Assembly (NCBI GenBank): GCA_001051155.2
Contig: JYIP02000004.1
Location: forward strand, 5,078,383-5,142,382
Direction: 5' to 3'
From: Chrysoporthe austroafricana
Taxonomy: Eukaryota; Ascomycota; Sordariomycetes; Diaporthales; Cryphonectriaceae
DNA: 64,000 nt
Positions 43,985-54,348 of this stretch are shown here, piece after piece. The stretch's first letter is position 1; each line of letters starts with the position of its first letter. A program made the translations under genes and the position numbers. The notes under the pieces were generated by a model. That model did not search any database and was not told where the DNA came from. It saw only the letters and a program-made list of their open reading frames with translations.

Positions 43985-44920
43985 ATGGCTGTTCCTATCG
44001 CCGATCTGTGCCGAAGCGGTGTCTCACGGAGAACAGCCCCCCAGAGACGAAGGAAAAAAATGTCGCCTTCTTCACTGGCCATGCGACAGGTCGAAGGGAG
44101 TCATCATACGACAAGAAAAAGAAGCCGACCAATTCATGACGTTGACGGGCCGTTCACCGGACCCCTTAGCTGCAAGAAGCGTCGTTTGCGGCGTGACCTG
44201 ATCACTTCTCGTCTCTCTCAACCATTTTCTCTGCCCGCCACACATATCCTCAACCGAGAAACAACGGCGGGGGGCGAGCTGTTCTTGAGGCGAGCTGCCG
44301 CAGCGGCGTCTAACGCGCGGGAGCCAGAATTCTCTAGAGGGGCACAGGGAGCAAGCGGGCCACCTGGGAGTATTCCCACACAGAAGATTCGTGGACATGG
44401 ACCGGCGGAGATGATACTCCGAGTGGCGATGCTGAATCGTATCAGGCTGAGGGTTTGTGGCGAGATGGAAGGACGAGGCAGGGCAACCGTCGATGTGAAA
44501 GAAAGGGACATGCCGCCGAGACAAGATCTGGTATCTGATAGCGTCGAAGAACCCATGTTCCCTTCCACGACCGAGCCATCGGAGACAGACCGGACTGCTC
44601 GCACTTCTGGGGCACGACCTACTCCCCCGAAGCCTTCCCGGTCCCCCGAGCTACGTGCTCTTCGGGGCCATGCTGCCAGGCCGATAAATGAGGACCAGGG
44701 AGACGAAGATTCGTTGAGCTTCCCGAGCAGCAACTATATCGAGGACTTGGCGGATGTGGAAGACGTATATGCCGACTTCGGTGTCATATTCGGTGGCGCA
44801 GCAGAAAAGGACGCGGAGGTTGGTGAGAATGGCCCTGTGACGGGCACCCTACATGCTGCCGAGCACCTCGAGGAATTCATGGACGATCTGGATGGCATAC
44901 CCCCTGAAGCGAGGCGATAA
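43985..44920 (+). CDS. Conserved hypothetical protein, probably nuclear
   Basis: A 311-codon single-exon frame starts at ATG 43985 (AAACATGG). A basic segment at residues about 42-75 (TTRKRSRPIHDVDGPFTGPL, then CKKRRLRRDLITSRLSQPFS and LPATHILNRE) looks like a nuclear localisation signal followed by a motif I recall from unannotated ascomycete proteins. The middle is low-complexity. The C-terminal half turns acidic with short predicted helices (YIEDLADVEDVYADFGVIF; LHAAEHLEEFMDDLDGIPPE). There is no enzymatic motif. The ordered basic-to-acidic layout and the conserved-looking block argue it is real. Function unknown. Confidence 0.65.
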   Translation: MAVPIADLCRSGVSRRTAPQRRRKKMSPSSLAMRQVEGSHHTTRKRSRPIHDVDGPFTGPLSCKKRRLRRDLITSRLSQPFSLPATHILNRETTAGGELFLRRAAAAASNAREPEFSRGAQGASGPPGSIPTQKIRGHGPAEMILRVAMLNRIRLRVCGEMEGRGRATVDVKERDMPPRQDLVSDSVEEPMFPSTTEPSETDRTARTSGARPTPPKPSRSPELRALRGHAARPINEDQGDEDSLSFPSSNYIEDLADVEDVYADFGVIFGGAAEKDAEVGENGPVTGTLHAAEHLEEFMDDLDGIPPEARR

Positions 44921-46150
44921 ACCAGAGCTTCCAGACGAGCTACTACTCACATAGTACGGTCAGGCCGTGGCCCTCGGTGACACTCGGCCCACAAGACCCC
45001 AACGTCTAACAAGTCCCGCCCAAGAAGCCTACGACGACGATGATCTAACGTGCCTCAAGCGTGAGCCCACGGAAAACGGATTCGATTGGACATTGAAACC
45101 GGTCTTCATAGTAAAACAGTGGTACTCCAACGCCGTGCTTCTTCGCAATACCGTATGCAAAGGCGATACCGCGACTTTTTGTTCACGGAAGATGCGCGTG
45201 TCAAACCGCAAGACCGAGTAATCTCGGATTCGGGGTGAACTGTCGGAGGCTCGCGTTGTGTTGGGGATTCGAGATCGAGCCAGCGATCCGGAGAGATAGC
45301 CTGTGGGCTAGGACAGGTGTGGATCTCATTGCACCGAAGAGGATCAAGACGGCCGATTAGCAAGCCCCAGGTTAAGATATTTCAATGTGCAAATGTGACC
45401 CACAATTGATTCGCATGAAAAAGAAAGGCACGTACGGGTAAGAAGGACTGATACACATTGTCTTTGACAAAGTGGTGAGCCACATTGCCTACATCTGTTA
45501 CCAAGTCTCCGGTGAAGAGACTCGTCTGCTATCACACGAATGGTGGACAGAGCCGGCATGTCTCTGTGGCGTGGAATGTTCCTGTCACTAATCACACGGC
45601 CATACTGCCCAAAGTCCTCGGCTACTTTCGGAGTTCGTCGCGGTGCTCATGGCTGTGTGAGGTGCTGTAATAGTAGACTGTGGCCCTAGCATGAGGGGGT
45701 AATGATGCGGAGCCTGTAGTATTGTTGTGTCTGCCTTGGGACCGAAGCGGCGTTGCTGTCCTGCTGAGAAGGACAAAGGGGCCAGGGCGGCCAGTTCATA
45801 GTTCCTGTTGGTTCGTTTCATGGGTATAGTCCGTGCCGTTGGAAGATATTGCTCAGTGCCGCCACCCGGGGCGGGGGGTTGCTTTTGGGGAAAGACTGCC
45901 TATTTTCTGTGAGTTAGCGTACGGTGATATCTCGAGGCCTGGGTGTTTGAGTGACTCTGTTGGGCGTTGCTCAATCCGCACACCTGAGGTCTAGGTGAGA
46001 TTCGAACAGGTTGGACCTCCAGTCTGCGGTAGCCGCCAGGGCACCCTCCCTCAGCTCGCACAGTCCACCCCGGCCACGACCGCCGCTTCAGACCTCTCGC
46101 CGCCAACAACTGGCCTACCGCACCTTCCATGCGGCCCGGTGATTGACAGG
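44921..46150. other. Intergenic region
   Basis: Short frames only. The reading frame of the next gene is open from 45995 but contains no ATG before 46151. Nothing else can be supported. Confidence 0.5.
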
Positions 46151-47164
46151 ATGGCAACGAGATGGGTGACCTCGGCACATGAGCCTGATCGGCTCGCCGC
46201 AGAGCCAGGCTCGACCTCGGACAGAAACCCTACCAGCAACCGCACTCGCGCAGCAGAAGACATAGACGACCCAGCCGACCCTGTCAAGCAGGCCGCCGAG
46301 ATCCTGGAGAAAATGGTCGTCTCCAGCGTCCCCTACGGCAAGGCCGAGGAGCAATTCCACGTTCTAAAGACACAAAAGAGCCCGGTTGCCAGGACCAAGC
46401 AGGGGCAGCGCGCGGAGAGCAAGATGGCCGACCTCGTCCAGACCACGAAGACCCAGACCAAGCTGATCGCCAACCTCCAGAAATCAAACGAATTACTCCG
46501 TCTCCTCGAGGACGAACTGATGGGAATCCGAATCGCGCTGGCCGCCAGCTGCCGTGAAACGTGCCCCGACAGGGCCCGTGGTTCGACCCTTGCTGGGCAA
46601 CCTGGCGAGCGAGACATGTTGGTCTCTGGCTTCGGCGGAGACTCGCCGGGCGAGGCCCGCAGCGACGTCTTCTCTGAGGGTCCCGATGGATGGCATAGAC
46701 CGACCGACCTGTCCGACATCGCACTCGCGTTGGCAGCTGCCCCTCAGGACGACCGTCGCACCAACCTAGGCCGGGCAGCTTCGCCGCGAAGCCGCAGCTC
46801 ATGTCTGAGCAGCACCAGTGAGCGCCGCCTGTCGCGTCCGCACCGGTGAGTCCACCTGCTGTTACGCGACTCGGCGAGCAAGACCGACTGACGCACCGGG
46901 ACCAGAGATGAGCACGTGAAGCGCAAGAGGGTCTCCTACGATGGCTATGGCGGACAGACCTCCAGAATTCCTGCGTGCGCGGTGACGTTCATAGGAGCCA
47001 GCAGCCAGCAACAGAAACGATCCCCGGCAGCCACCTCGGTGCCCAGCATCGAGATTTCTCCTGCCGGCCCAGGATTCGACTTGGAGGTCAGGATCTCGAG
47101 CCACGAGCCATCTCTGATCGGCTGGCTCTACAACAAGGCCGGAAAGGCGCTGTTTGGGGAGTAG
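46151..47164 (+). CDS. Hypothetical coiled-coil protein
   Basis: Two exons (46151-46845, 46906-47164) give 317 aa. The 60-bp intron is CG|GTGAGT...GACCAG and closes in frame to SRPHRDEHVKRKRVSYDGYG. The N-terminus is polar. A helical region at residues about 35-130 (PVKQAAEILEKMVVSSVPYG, then KMADLVQTTKTQTKLIANLQ and KSNELLRLLEDELMGIRIAL) looks like a coiled coil. The middle is Ser/Arg/Asp-rich disorder. The C-terminus has a basic patch (KRKRVSYDGYGG) and ends DLEVRISSHEPSLIGWLYNK, AGKALFGE. I do not recognise the family. A scaffold or nuclear role is a guess. Confidence rests on frame length, intron quality and the non-random composition of the tail. Confidence 0.65.
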
Positions 47165-47617
47165 AACTGAGGTAGATGCCCGGCCGTGGGGAGGGGGGAA
47201 TGAGCAGCAGACAGCCGGCGAATGAAGAGTGCATCGTTTCGAAATTACTTATGGGGAGCATCAGGCATGAGCCATAGACACGAGCCAGAGGCATAAGATC
47301 AGGAAACAACATGCGAATAGCTGCACGGCAGAGTTCAGGACGGAGGGTAACGTCGCTGACGGCAGTTTCTATCAGTTAGTAGACGCAAAAGGGTGCGTGA
47401 AGGTTCACCCCTCGGGGGCAGTCTTGCCCCTTCAGACGAAGGAACAATTAATTCATCATCATGCTAGATGCTAGGAATCCGAACGGAAGCTGACTCGTCA
47501 TCTGCCTGCAAGTCTAGTCCGCATTATTAGAGAATGTGAGCCGGCGGTGACGATAGCGATGGAGACACCACCACCCACCAGCTACCACCTACCGCCCGCC
47601 CTCTCCCCATCCCGGGG

Positions 47618-47662
<45 letters not shown>

Positions 47663-48023
47663 GGAAAAAAAAAAAGGACCCTTCAGCAGCTGGGGAGTGC
47701 ATGAGGAGGTTGCGCTGTTGAACAAGCACGGGTGTTTGGTCCCGGTGTGAAGAGTGGGACAAAGCACTGCTGTACACGGTACACTGGTGATCACGTGGCG
47801 GCTGGTGGGTGGCCCGTGCGCTGAAAACTGGAGCTCGCGGGAGCTGTGACGGCGACGGCAAATCACCTGTCAGGCAAATCAGCCCATCGCCAAATCCCTC
47901 GACTACGACCTCAGTACACCCGGCCTGCCACACTTCCCACCCGATCTCGAGGGACCTCTCCGCTCAGCCCAGACAGAACCGACTCCAAGCTCTGCGAACA
48001 GGCCATCGATCGCCACCGTAGCC
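47165..48023. promoter_or_regulatory. Intergenic region upstream of COX4
   Basis: It contains an (AG)n microsatellite at 47623-47658 followed by an A-rich run, which creates Ser/Leu-repeat artefact ORFs. No gene is seen; it is likely promoter for COX4. Confidence 0.6.
47623..47658. repeat. (AG)18 microsatellite
   Basis: Uninterrupted AG dinucleotides of about 36 bp, followed by GAAAGG and A11. Confidence 0.9.
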
Positions 48024-48956
48024 ATGTTCCTGCAACGCTCCGCCGCCGCCGTCGCCCGACGAGCTGCCGTCGCGCCTGTCCTGCGACGCTCCTTCGCGAC
48101 CACCATGATCCGCCGTGAGTCTGAAGCTGCACGCCATACCGGACGGTGCCTGGCCAATTGGCACCCTCGTAGCGCCCGCTCGATGGTGCCGCCCGGTGTC
48201 CATCGTCCTGGGCCTATCCTGCCTACAGCAGGGCCGGCCACCTCGGGATCATCGTCCTTACTGACTTGGCCTCTGCAGGAGATGCTACCCCCGCCAAGTC
48301 CGAGCAGCAGCCCGTTCAGAAGCTGTCTGGTATGCGGCCCCAAGCCCAGCCCGCCCTGTCCGGTCCCGTCCCTAGCTGGAGAGGCCCGATTGGGCCCGCT
48401 GCAGCTCGGGTACCTTCTCGGAGGAGCCACTGGTCGAGAGCGCGCGAGGCTGACAGACATGGCAGACATCAAGACCATCAATGACCTCGTCGGTCCCGGC
48501 GCCAAGCCCGGTACCGTCCCCACCGACCTCGAGCAGTCCACCGGTATGGAGCGTCTTGAGATTCTCGGAAAGATGGAGGGCGTCGACGTTTTCGACATGA
48601 GGCCCCTGGACGCCTCGCGGAAAGGCACCATGAAGGAGCCCATCCTCGTCCGCTCCGCCGGCGAGGAGCAGTACGCTGGCTGCACTGGCCACCCCGTTGA
48701 CTCGCACGGCGTCATCTGGCTGACCGTACGTCCTACAACACCCCCCGCGGGCCGATACCGGGGAACTCGCGGCATGCTGATGTGGAATTAGATCTCCCGC
48801 GACCGTCCTGTTGAGCGGTGCCCCGAGTGCGGTAACGTCTACAAAATGGAGTACGTCGGCCCCCAGGGCCACGACGACCACGGACACGGACACGACCACC
48901 ACGGCTACGAGGAGCCCAAGAACTTCAGTAACTTCGTCAAGCCGGAGTACTGGTAG
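48024..48956 (+). CDS. COX4: Cytochrome c oxidase subunit IV (fungal COX4, animal Vb type)
   Basis: This is a nuclear-encoded, zinc-binding subunit of respiratory complex IV on the matrix side of the mitochondrial inner membrane. Exons are 48024-48114, 48279-48329, 48457-48725 and 48792-48956, giving 191 aa. Introns of 164, 127 and 66 bp have GTGAGT, GTATGC and GTACGT donors. An arginine-rich amphipathic presequence is evident (MFLQRSAAAVARRAAVAPVL, RRSFATTMIRR). The mature part shows DLVGPGAKPGTVPTDLEQST, GMERLEILGKMEGVDVFDM, EPILVRSAGEEQYAGCTGHP and VERCPECGNVYKMEYVGP, with the Cys/His zinc site. The His-rich tail (HDDHGHGHDHHGYEEPKNFS) is typical of fungal orthologues. The start codon follows the context GTAGCCATG. 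Confidence 0.96.
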
Positions 48957-50494
48957 ATGGGCGAGGGAAGGGTCTCGTTGGTCTGCACAACACCACTTCC
49001 ACGACGAGATTTATAGAACGAGGCGGATGGCGAGCGACCCCAGGGGCCTGGGGGGCCTGCGGAGGGGGGGGGGCGACCGCTGTAGAATAGGTTGGGGCAG
49101 CTGCATAGAAGTCGTCCTTCTTTTCCCAATATGTCTGTCTACTAGTGCTTCTCGTGATGTGCGGGCTGCGCGGTGCCGGTATAGCTCTTAGTGGCTCGGA
49201 GCCGTGCTGAAAACCCCTGCGGGCTGGATCTTGTGTGTGAACCTCAACTTCCTCGCGTGGTTGCTTCCTCCTGGGTCCGTTGTCGGTGGGACAGGCTCAT
49301 TGACGATCTCCTCCGGAGGGATCCCCTCGGCTATAGGCGCATAAGGCCATCTCCCTTCTGAGCTGTATCGCATCACCGCTGAGCCTCCCGCTCTGCACCA
49401 TTGCGGTCTGGCATGCCGCTCTCGTGCGCAGGCCGAGTCACGTCGTCTTCGCCGAGCCGTCCTCTATCTCACGTCATGCTCAGGGTTTCCTGTCCCAGCT
49501 TCCACCCCGTCTGGGCGACATCTCCTTGTCGTTGTCTCTCGAACAGAGCTCGGCGCAAGCCCCAGGGCAATACGTTGCAGCGCGTGCGGCAGATAGCCTT
49601 CGAGTAAGAGCCCTCCACGGTGGGAGGTAGAGGAGGAGGAGGACGATGATGATGATGATGAGGCTGAGCTGGGGAACCTCGAGAGGGTGGCGGGACATGG
49701 GAGGCGTAGGAGCGGACGAGGGATGGGAGACAGTCCGACGATTACCCAGGCTGCCAGGTATCCGCGTGTGTTTGATCTACCTGGGCAGTACGAAGTCAAG
49801 TACAGAGGGTGCCATGGGTGCGTAGCTTAATCATGGCTTGAACCACGGTACTGCGTTTTGTCCAAGCGCGGTATAGCCTGGGGTCTCCGGTACCTGGCAT
49901 CTGGGTACCGTCTACAAGTACCCTGTAATTAAGTACATGGTGCCCCGCAGCACGTCTTAACCCCGCTTCGCGAAACAAGGGCGTGTGGTGCTTGGGAGGC
50001 GGGCGGAGAAGGGGGGGGGGTGTTGGCTGCTCCCGTAGGTTGATGAGCCTACATAGTGTCGATACACTGCGGCATGCATCGACGGAGTGAGGGTGTGCCG
50101 GGCCTGCATCTGCATCTGGGAATGAGGGTGAGATATGACAGCTGGGGAGGCGCTGAGAGGCTGGTGGCGGTCCTCGAGCAGAGACATGAACAGCTCCTCG
50201 TATACACTGCCGGCGTACTGTAGGGAATCACCGCTGCAGCTCCGAAACGGCAATCAGTCATGGCAGCATCAGGGATGGATCTCCTGGCTGCTTATCGCCG
50301 CCTTGACGTAGCTCCGATGTCGACGGCGCGAGCTCCAGAAGCCCTCAGAGCCGACCCGCCGCTCCTCGCCACCGGGCCTTTTAACTCCGGCTGCCCTCAC
50401 CAGCCCGCTGCCCCATTTAAGAGCCGGCAGCAGCGAAGGAGACGACACCAAGCAAGAGGATCTCGTCTGTGCACTCACAACGTAACGCGCCAAC
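48957..50494. other. Intergenic region
   Basis: 3' flank of COX4 and promoter of the AKR7-type gene. It has a G8 run near 49067, a GAT/GAG repeat at about 49628-49665 and a G9 run near 50010. Frames here are low-complexity. No gene is recognised. Confidence 0.5.
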
Positions 50495-51868
50495 ATGCCT
50501 CTCGTCGCCGCATCTCCAACCCACCGGGTGATCCTAGGCCTCATGACCTTTGGCCCCGACGAGTCCACAGGTCCGCCTCCGGCCTGGCTGGCCCTCCCCG
50601 GGCTCTAAAGGCTTTAGCTTGGGTAGCATCGCTGACGAGCCGTCCAGGTGGCCGCATCACGTCTCTTGAGGAGTATGGCCAGGTCCTCGACCTCTTCCAG
50701 CAGAGGGGCTACAGCGAGGTCGACACCGCTCGCGTCTACGTGGGCGGCAAGCAGGAGGCTTTCACCCGCGAGGCCGGCTGGCAGGAGAGGGGTCTGACCT
50801 TGGCCACCAAGGTCAGGTATCCGGCCCAGCCCGGCGACAACACCGCCGACAAGGTGGCCGAGAGCGTCGAGACGAGCCTCAAGGAGCTGGGCACGGACTG
50901 TGTCGACCTGCTGTACCTCCACGCCGCCGTGAGTCCCCCGTGTCCCGGCCCCAGCCGTGTGCTGAAGGGGGAGGAAGAGCAGCAGCAGCAGCAGAATCAG
51001 GAGGAGGAGGAGTAGGAGGCGGCGAACGTCGTGTCTCTGACCGCTTCTCTCACAGGATCGGGGCACGCCTTTTGCCGAGACCCTGGAGGCCCTCGACAAG
51101 CTCCACAAGGCTGGCAAGTTCGTCCGTCTCGGGATCAGCAACTTCACCTCGTTCGAGGTCGCCGAGATCTGTATGATCTGCAAGTATAACGGCTGGGTAA
51201 GGCCGTCGGTCTACCAGGGCAGGTACAACGCCATCTCCCGCGGTATCGAGACCGAGCTGATCCCCGTATGCCGACGCCACGGGATCTCGATCGTGGTGTA
51301 CAACCCGATCGCGGGCGGGCTCTTCTCCGGCAAGATCAAGAGCAAGGACATAGTCCCCGCCGAGGGACGGTTCTCAGACACTGCCCAGAGCGGCAAGATG
51401 TACCGCGAGAGGTAAGCTGCCTGCCTGCCTGCCTGCCTGTCTGCCTGCACGTGGGTGGGCGGGGGGACTTTGACTTCCCTTTTTGAGTGTGGGTGGCTTC
51501 TGATAGCTGACCCGGGCGAGGGCTGCAGGTACTACCGCGACAGCACGTTCAGCGCGCTCAGGGTCATCGAGGAGGCGGTCGAGAAGCACGGGCTGACCAT
51601 GATCGAGACGGCTCTGAGGTGGGTGGTGCACCACTCCGGGCTCAGAATCAAGGACGGCAACGACGGCATCATCATCGGCGTGAGCTCGAAAGAACAGCTG
51701 GGCAGCAACCTCGACTACATCGAGAAGGGCCCGCTGCCGGACGATGTCGTCCGGAGCCTGGACGAGGCATGGCAGATCTCACAGGTCGACATGGTTCCCT
51801 ACTGGCACGGGACTGTCAAGTATCACTACGATCCGAAGGAGGTTTTGTATGCGCCTGGTGCGAAATAG
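50495..51868 (+). CDS. Aldo/keto reductase, AKR7 type (aflatoxin-aldehyde reductase-like)
   Basis: This NADPH-dependent aldehyde reductase is similar to the AKR7/aflatoxin B1-aldehyde reductase family, a general detoxifier of dialdehydes and succinic-semialdehyde-like substrates in the cytosol. Exons are 50495-50570, 50648-50928, 51056-51411 and 51529-51868, giving 350 aa. Introns are 77, 127 and 117 bp. The first has a weak GTCCGC donor but gives the right join, ESTGGRITSLEEYGQVLDLF. Catalytic residues are visible: D and Y in EVDTARVYVGGKQE, K in TLATKVRY, H in DLLYLHAADRGTPF. Family blocks are GKFVRLGISNFTSFEVAEIC, NGWVRPSVYQGRYN, IVVYNPIAGGLFSGK and IIIGVSSKEQLGSNLD. Length and domain are complete. 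There is no cluster context. Confidence 0.93.
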
Positions 51869-52476
51869 GCCCGGGGGCCTCACGAGGGCGGACCAGATAG
51901 GACAGCAGGAGAGTGGCTCTGGTAGCAGCAATCTGATTTCGACCGGTTACCTCTACCGCCGGGACGCGACGAGCCCCCTTAAGAGCTATTGGCCGGAGGG
52001 CGGGCACGCCGTCCCGCGGATCTGCTCAGGTCTTGAACGCGGGCGCCTAGTGAGCGAGTGAGTGCCAACAGTGATGACCAGAACGCACCGTGGTGAGGTT
52101 CCAGCCTCGAGGGTGCGGTACCGTAGTCGTAGCAGTACTATAGTAGTAGTGGCCAGGTGCACGCACGCCAGGTGCACGCACGCCAGGGGCTGCACAGCAC
52201 CGCTAAGTACTGCACTGCAGTGAACCCGGTGCGCTAGACACTACAGTACCTCGCCCGCTGGCCGCTGCGACCGTGCCTCTGGCTGCCCCTGGCGGCCCCC
52301 TGGCGGCGCCAAAAGGCTGGGGACCAGGCTCGCCCTGACATGCCGCCGCCTTCAGGCACGGGTCAAAACCTCGACATCCCCACGGGCCAGACGCGGACCC
52401 GCGATCCTCGTCACCAGCCCGCAAGACCCCCTCCAGGCACTCCGGCACAGCAGCCTGTCTGTCTCCAGCACCGATC
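51869..52476. other. Intergenic region
   Basis: Short promoter-type gap between two plus-strand genes. Direct repeats GCCAGGTGCACGCAC occur at about 52152-52182. No gene is seen. Confidence 0.5.
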
Positions 52477-53052
52477 ATGTCTCAGAAGATCACCGGCAAG
52501 AACCTGCACTACGACCAGTCCCTCCCGCCCTTCCTCGCCCGCCTCAAGGGCCAGCACGCTGGCAGCGCCGACTCGCCCGACCCCATCCTCGCCTCCCGCC
52601 GGAGAGCAGCCAAGCCGCGGTCCGCGAGCGAGGAGGCCGAAGATGCGCCCGTAGTCGTTGACGACGGCGGGAATGTTGTGGCGGGACTGAAGGTCGGCCC
52701 TGATGGGACGGTCACCGGCGGCGAAGAGGACCTCGGCCGGGCGGGAGGTCGCGGTGGGGAGGGTGAGAAGGACGCAGAGATACAGGCGGAGAAGGACAAG
52801 GAGGCGCAAGAGGCTGGGGAAGTCACTGCCATCGGGGGGTCCAAGAAGCGAAAAGCGGGCAAGGTGATTGGCGCCGACGCCGAGGGGGAAGCCCAGGGCG
52901 ATGTCCCACCCAAGGACAGACAGGCCTCCGCAAAGGGTGCCTCTGGCGTCGTGGCGAAGAAACCTGACGACAGGAGCAGGGGGCCGGAGAAGGGCAGGAA
53001 GAAGGCCAAGAAGATCAAGCTGAGCTTCGGCGATGATGATGATGGGGACTGA
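52477..53052 (+). CDS. DUF4604-domain protein
   Basis: This is a 191-aa single-exon protein. The N-terminus MSQKITGKNLHYDQSLPPFL and the following EEAEDAPVVVDDGGNVVAG are the hallmarks of the fungal DUF4604 family. The C-terminus KKRKAGKVIGADAEGEAQ ... GRKKAKKIKLSFGDDDDGD is the conserved lysine-rich tail ending in an LSFGDDE-like motif. The protein is highly charged and probably disordered, with a nuclear-localisation-type ending. Its role is unknown. The ATG at 52477 is the first in frame with the conserved start. Confidence 0.85.
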   Translation: MSQKITGKNLHYDQSLPPFLARLKGQHAGSADSPDPILASRRRAAKPRSASEEAEDAPVVVDDGGNVVAGLKVGPDGTVTGGEEDLGRAGGRGGEGEKDAEIQAEKDKEAQEAGEVTAIGGSKKRKAGKVIGADAEGEAQGDVPPKDRQASAKGASGVVAKKPDDRSRGPEKGRKKAKKIKLSFGDDDDGD

Positions 53053-53736
53053 GGCCGCCGTGCGAAGGCTCACAAGCCCAGCCCTCCCGCGCAGTAACAC
53101 TGTACTTAGCTATGCTGCAAGCACACCTCCAAGCCACGAGGCGAAGACGGGGCACGCGACGAGAGCCTTCGTGCTTTCGGCCGGGAAAGCTCGGCCCTCC
53201 CTGGAGAGGCCACCGAGCCTGGTGGCCTTTTGCGTGCCTGGCCGAATTGTAGAGGTTCGATCACGAGAGAGGGCCTGCGACGGTACTTAGATCCGGGCTA
53301 GATTGAACCTGTGGTGTGGTCGGGTATATTCAACGCGTATGGTTCCCCTGAGGGAGGGTATCATCTAATTTTAAGACCAGATACTTTTCAAACGACCCGG
53401 GATACGCCGCTGCCCGTCTACCCCCACGCGCTCGATCCAGCAGCCCGCGAGTTCCCTGAATGCTGATCCCATCACTTCCTCTTCAGCCCCTCGGTTCGTA
53501 CTGCCTGATACAGCTACGCGATCGGGGGTGCTGAGCTCTCCTGCTCCGTCCCGTGCGTCTCGACGCCCGCGCACCGGTGGGCGGGCGTCGGCGGGATTTG
53601 TATGCTGTTCGCCAGGACCTGGCTTGGACGTGGCCTCGGCAGCCCCTGCTGCCACAGCGTGGTCCACGGCTGCCATCGTGGGTCGAGTGGCGGAGATTTG
53701 GGATTGCTAGTGAGCAGAGCTGGCGCCAGAAAGCGC
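53053..53736. other. Convergent intergenic region
   Basis: Only overlapping short frames. No recognisable gene. Confidence 0.5.
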
Positions 53737-54348
53737 TCAGCCGAACAACCTGGGGTCGATGTTCACGTCCCCGCTTGTCCGGACCGTGTCAGGCGTCGCT
53801 GGTGTATCGTCGGAACTGTACGAATCCTCCGTGCCGCTCGAATCCCCCTCATAGCAGTCCTGGGAGCCCGGGTGTGACGCACAGCCGACGGCAGCCTGTA
53901 GAGCCCTGGAGACCATCTCTGTACGATCCAGTCCGGCCAGATCCGGTCTGGCAAGCCGATCCCCGAGACCTTGGCTTCTCCGGGGTGCGGGTGGCTCGAT
54001 TCTCGCGTAGAGCCCCTGCAGGCTGCTGATGGACGACCTCAGCAGGTCCTCCCACTCTTGTGTCGACTTCGTGCTCTTCATCGGGGTTCTCAAGACAGCG
54101 TGTTTCTCGACACGCGCCCGCGGCTGTGTGCCCGGGATGTGCAGGACCGCACGGCGGCCGACGTTGCTCTGTCGGCTCGCCCATGTCCTCATGCTGACCG
54201 CAGCATGGGCCGTGAAGGGGGCCGGGCGTTTTGCTTGTTTCGCCCGGTCTAGGCAGAGCTGTTCGCCGAGGATGTGCTGTCTGGCCCAATCCTGCCCAGG
54301 TCCGGACTGGACGATCACGGGGACGTGCGAGGGCGATATGCACTCCAT
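53737..54348 (-). CDS. Small hypothetical protein
   Basis: A 203-codon frame begins at ATG 54348 (MECISPSHVPVIVQSGPGQD). Sequence features: a basic middle, a helical segment SAQ-free STQEWEDLLRSSISSLQGLY, a Pro/Arg linker, and an acidic Ser/Thr-rich tail ending SGDVNIDPRLFG. I do not recognise a domain. The ordered helix and the polar tail look coding, but the gene may be spurious. A T20 run lies 20-40 bp upstream of the ATG, and the frame continues through it to 54633, which is not taken as coding. Confidence 0.45.
   Translation of the reverse strand: MECISPSHVPVIVQSGPGQDWARQHILGEQLCLDRAKQAKRPAPFTAHAAVSMRTWASRQSNVGRRAVLHIPGTQPRARVEKHAVLRTPMKSTKSTQEWEDLLRSSISSLQGLYARIEPPAPRRSQGLGDRLARPDLAGLDRTEMVSRALQAAVGCASHPGSQDCYEGDSSGTEDSYSSDDTPATPDTVRTSGDVNIDPRLFG

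Noticed and set aside
45990..46040. GTTCGAATC-like T-loop on the minus strand suggesting a tRNA
   Set aside because: The flanking bases cannot form the T-stem and no acceptor, D or anticodon arms fit.
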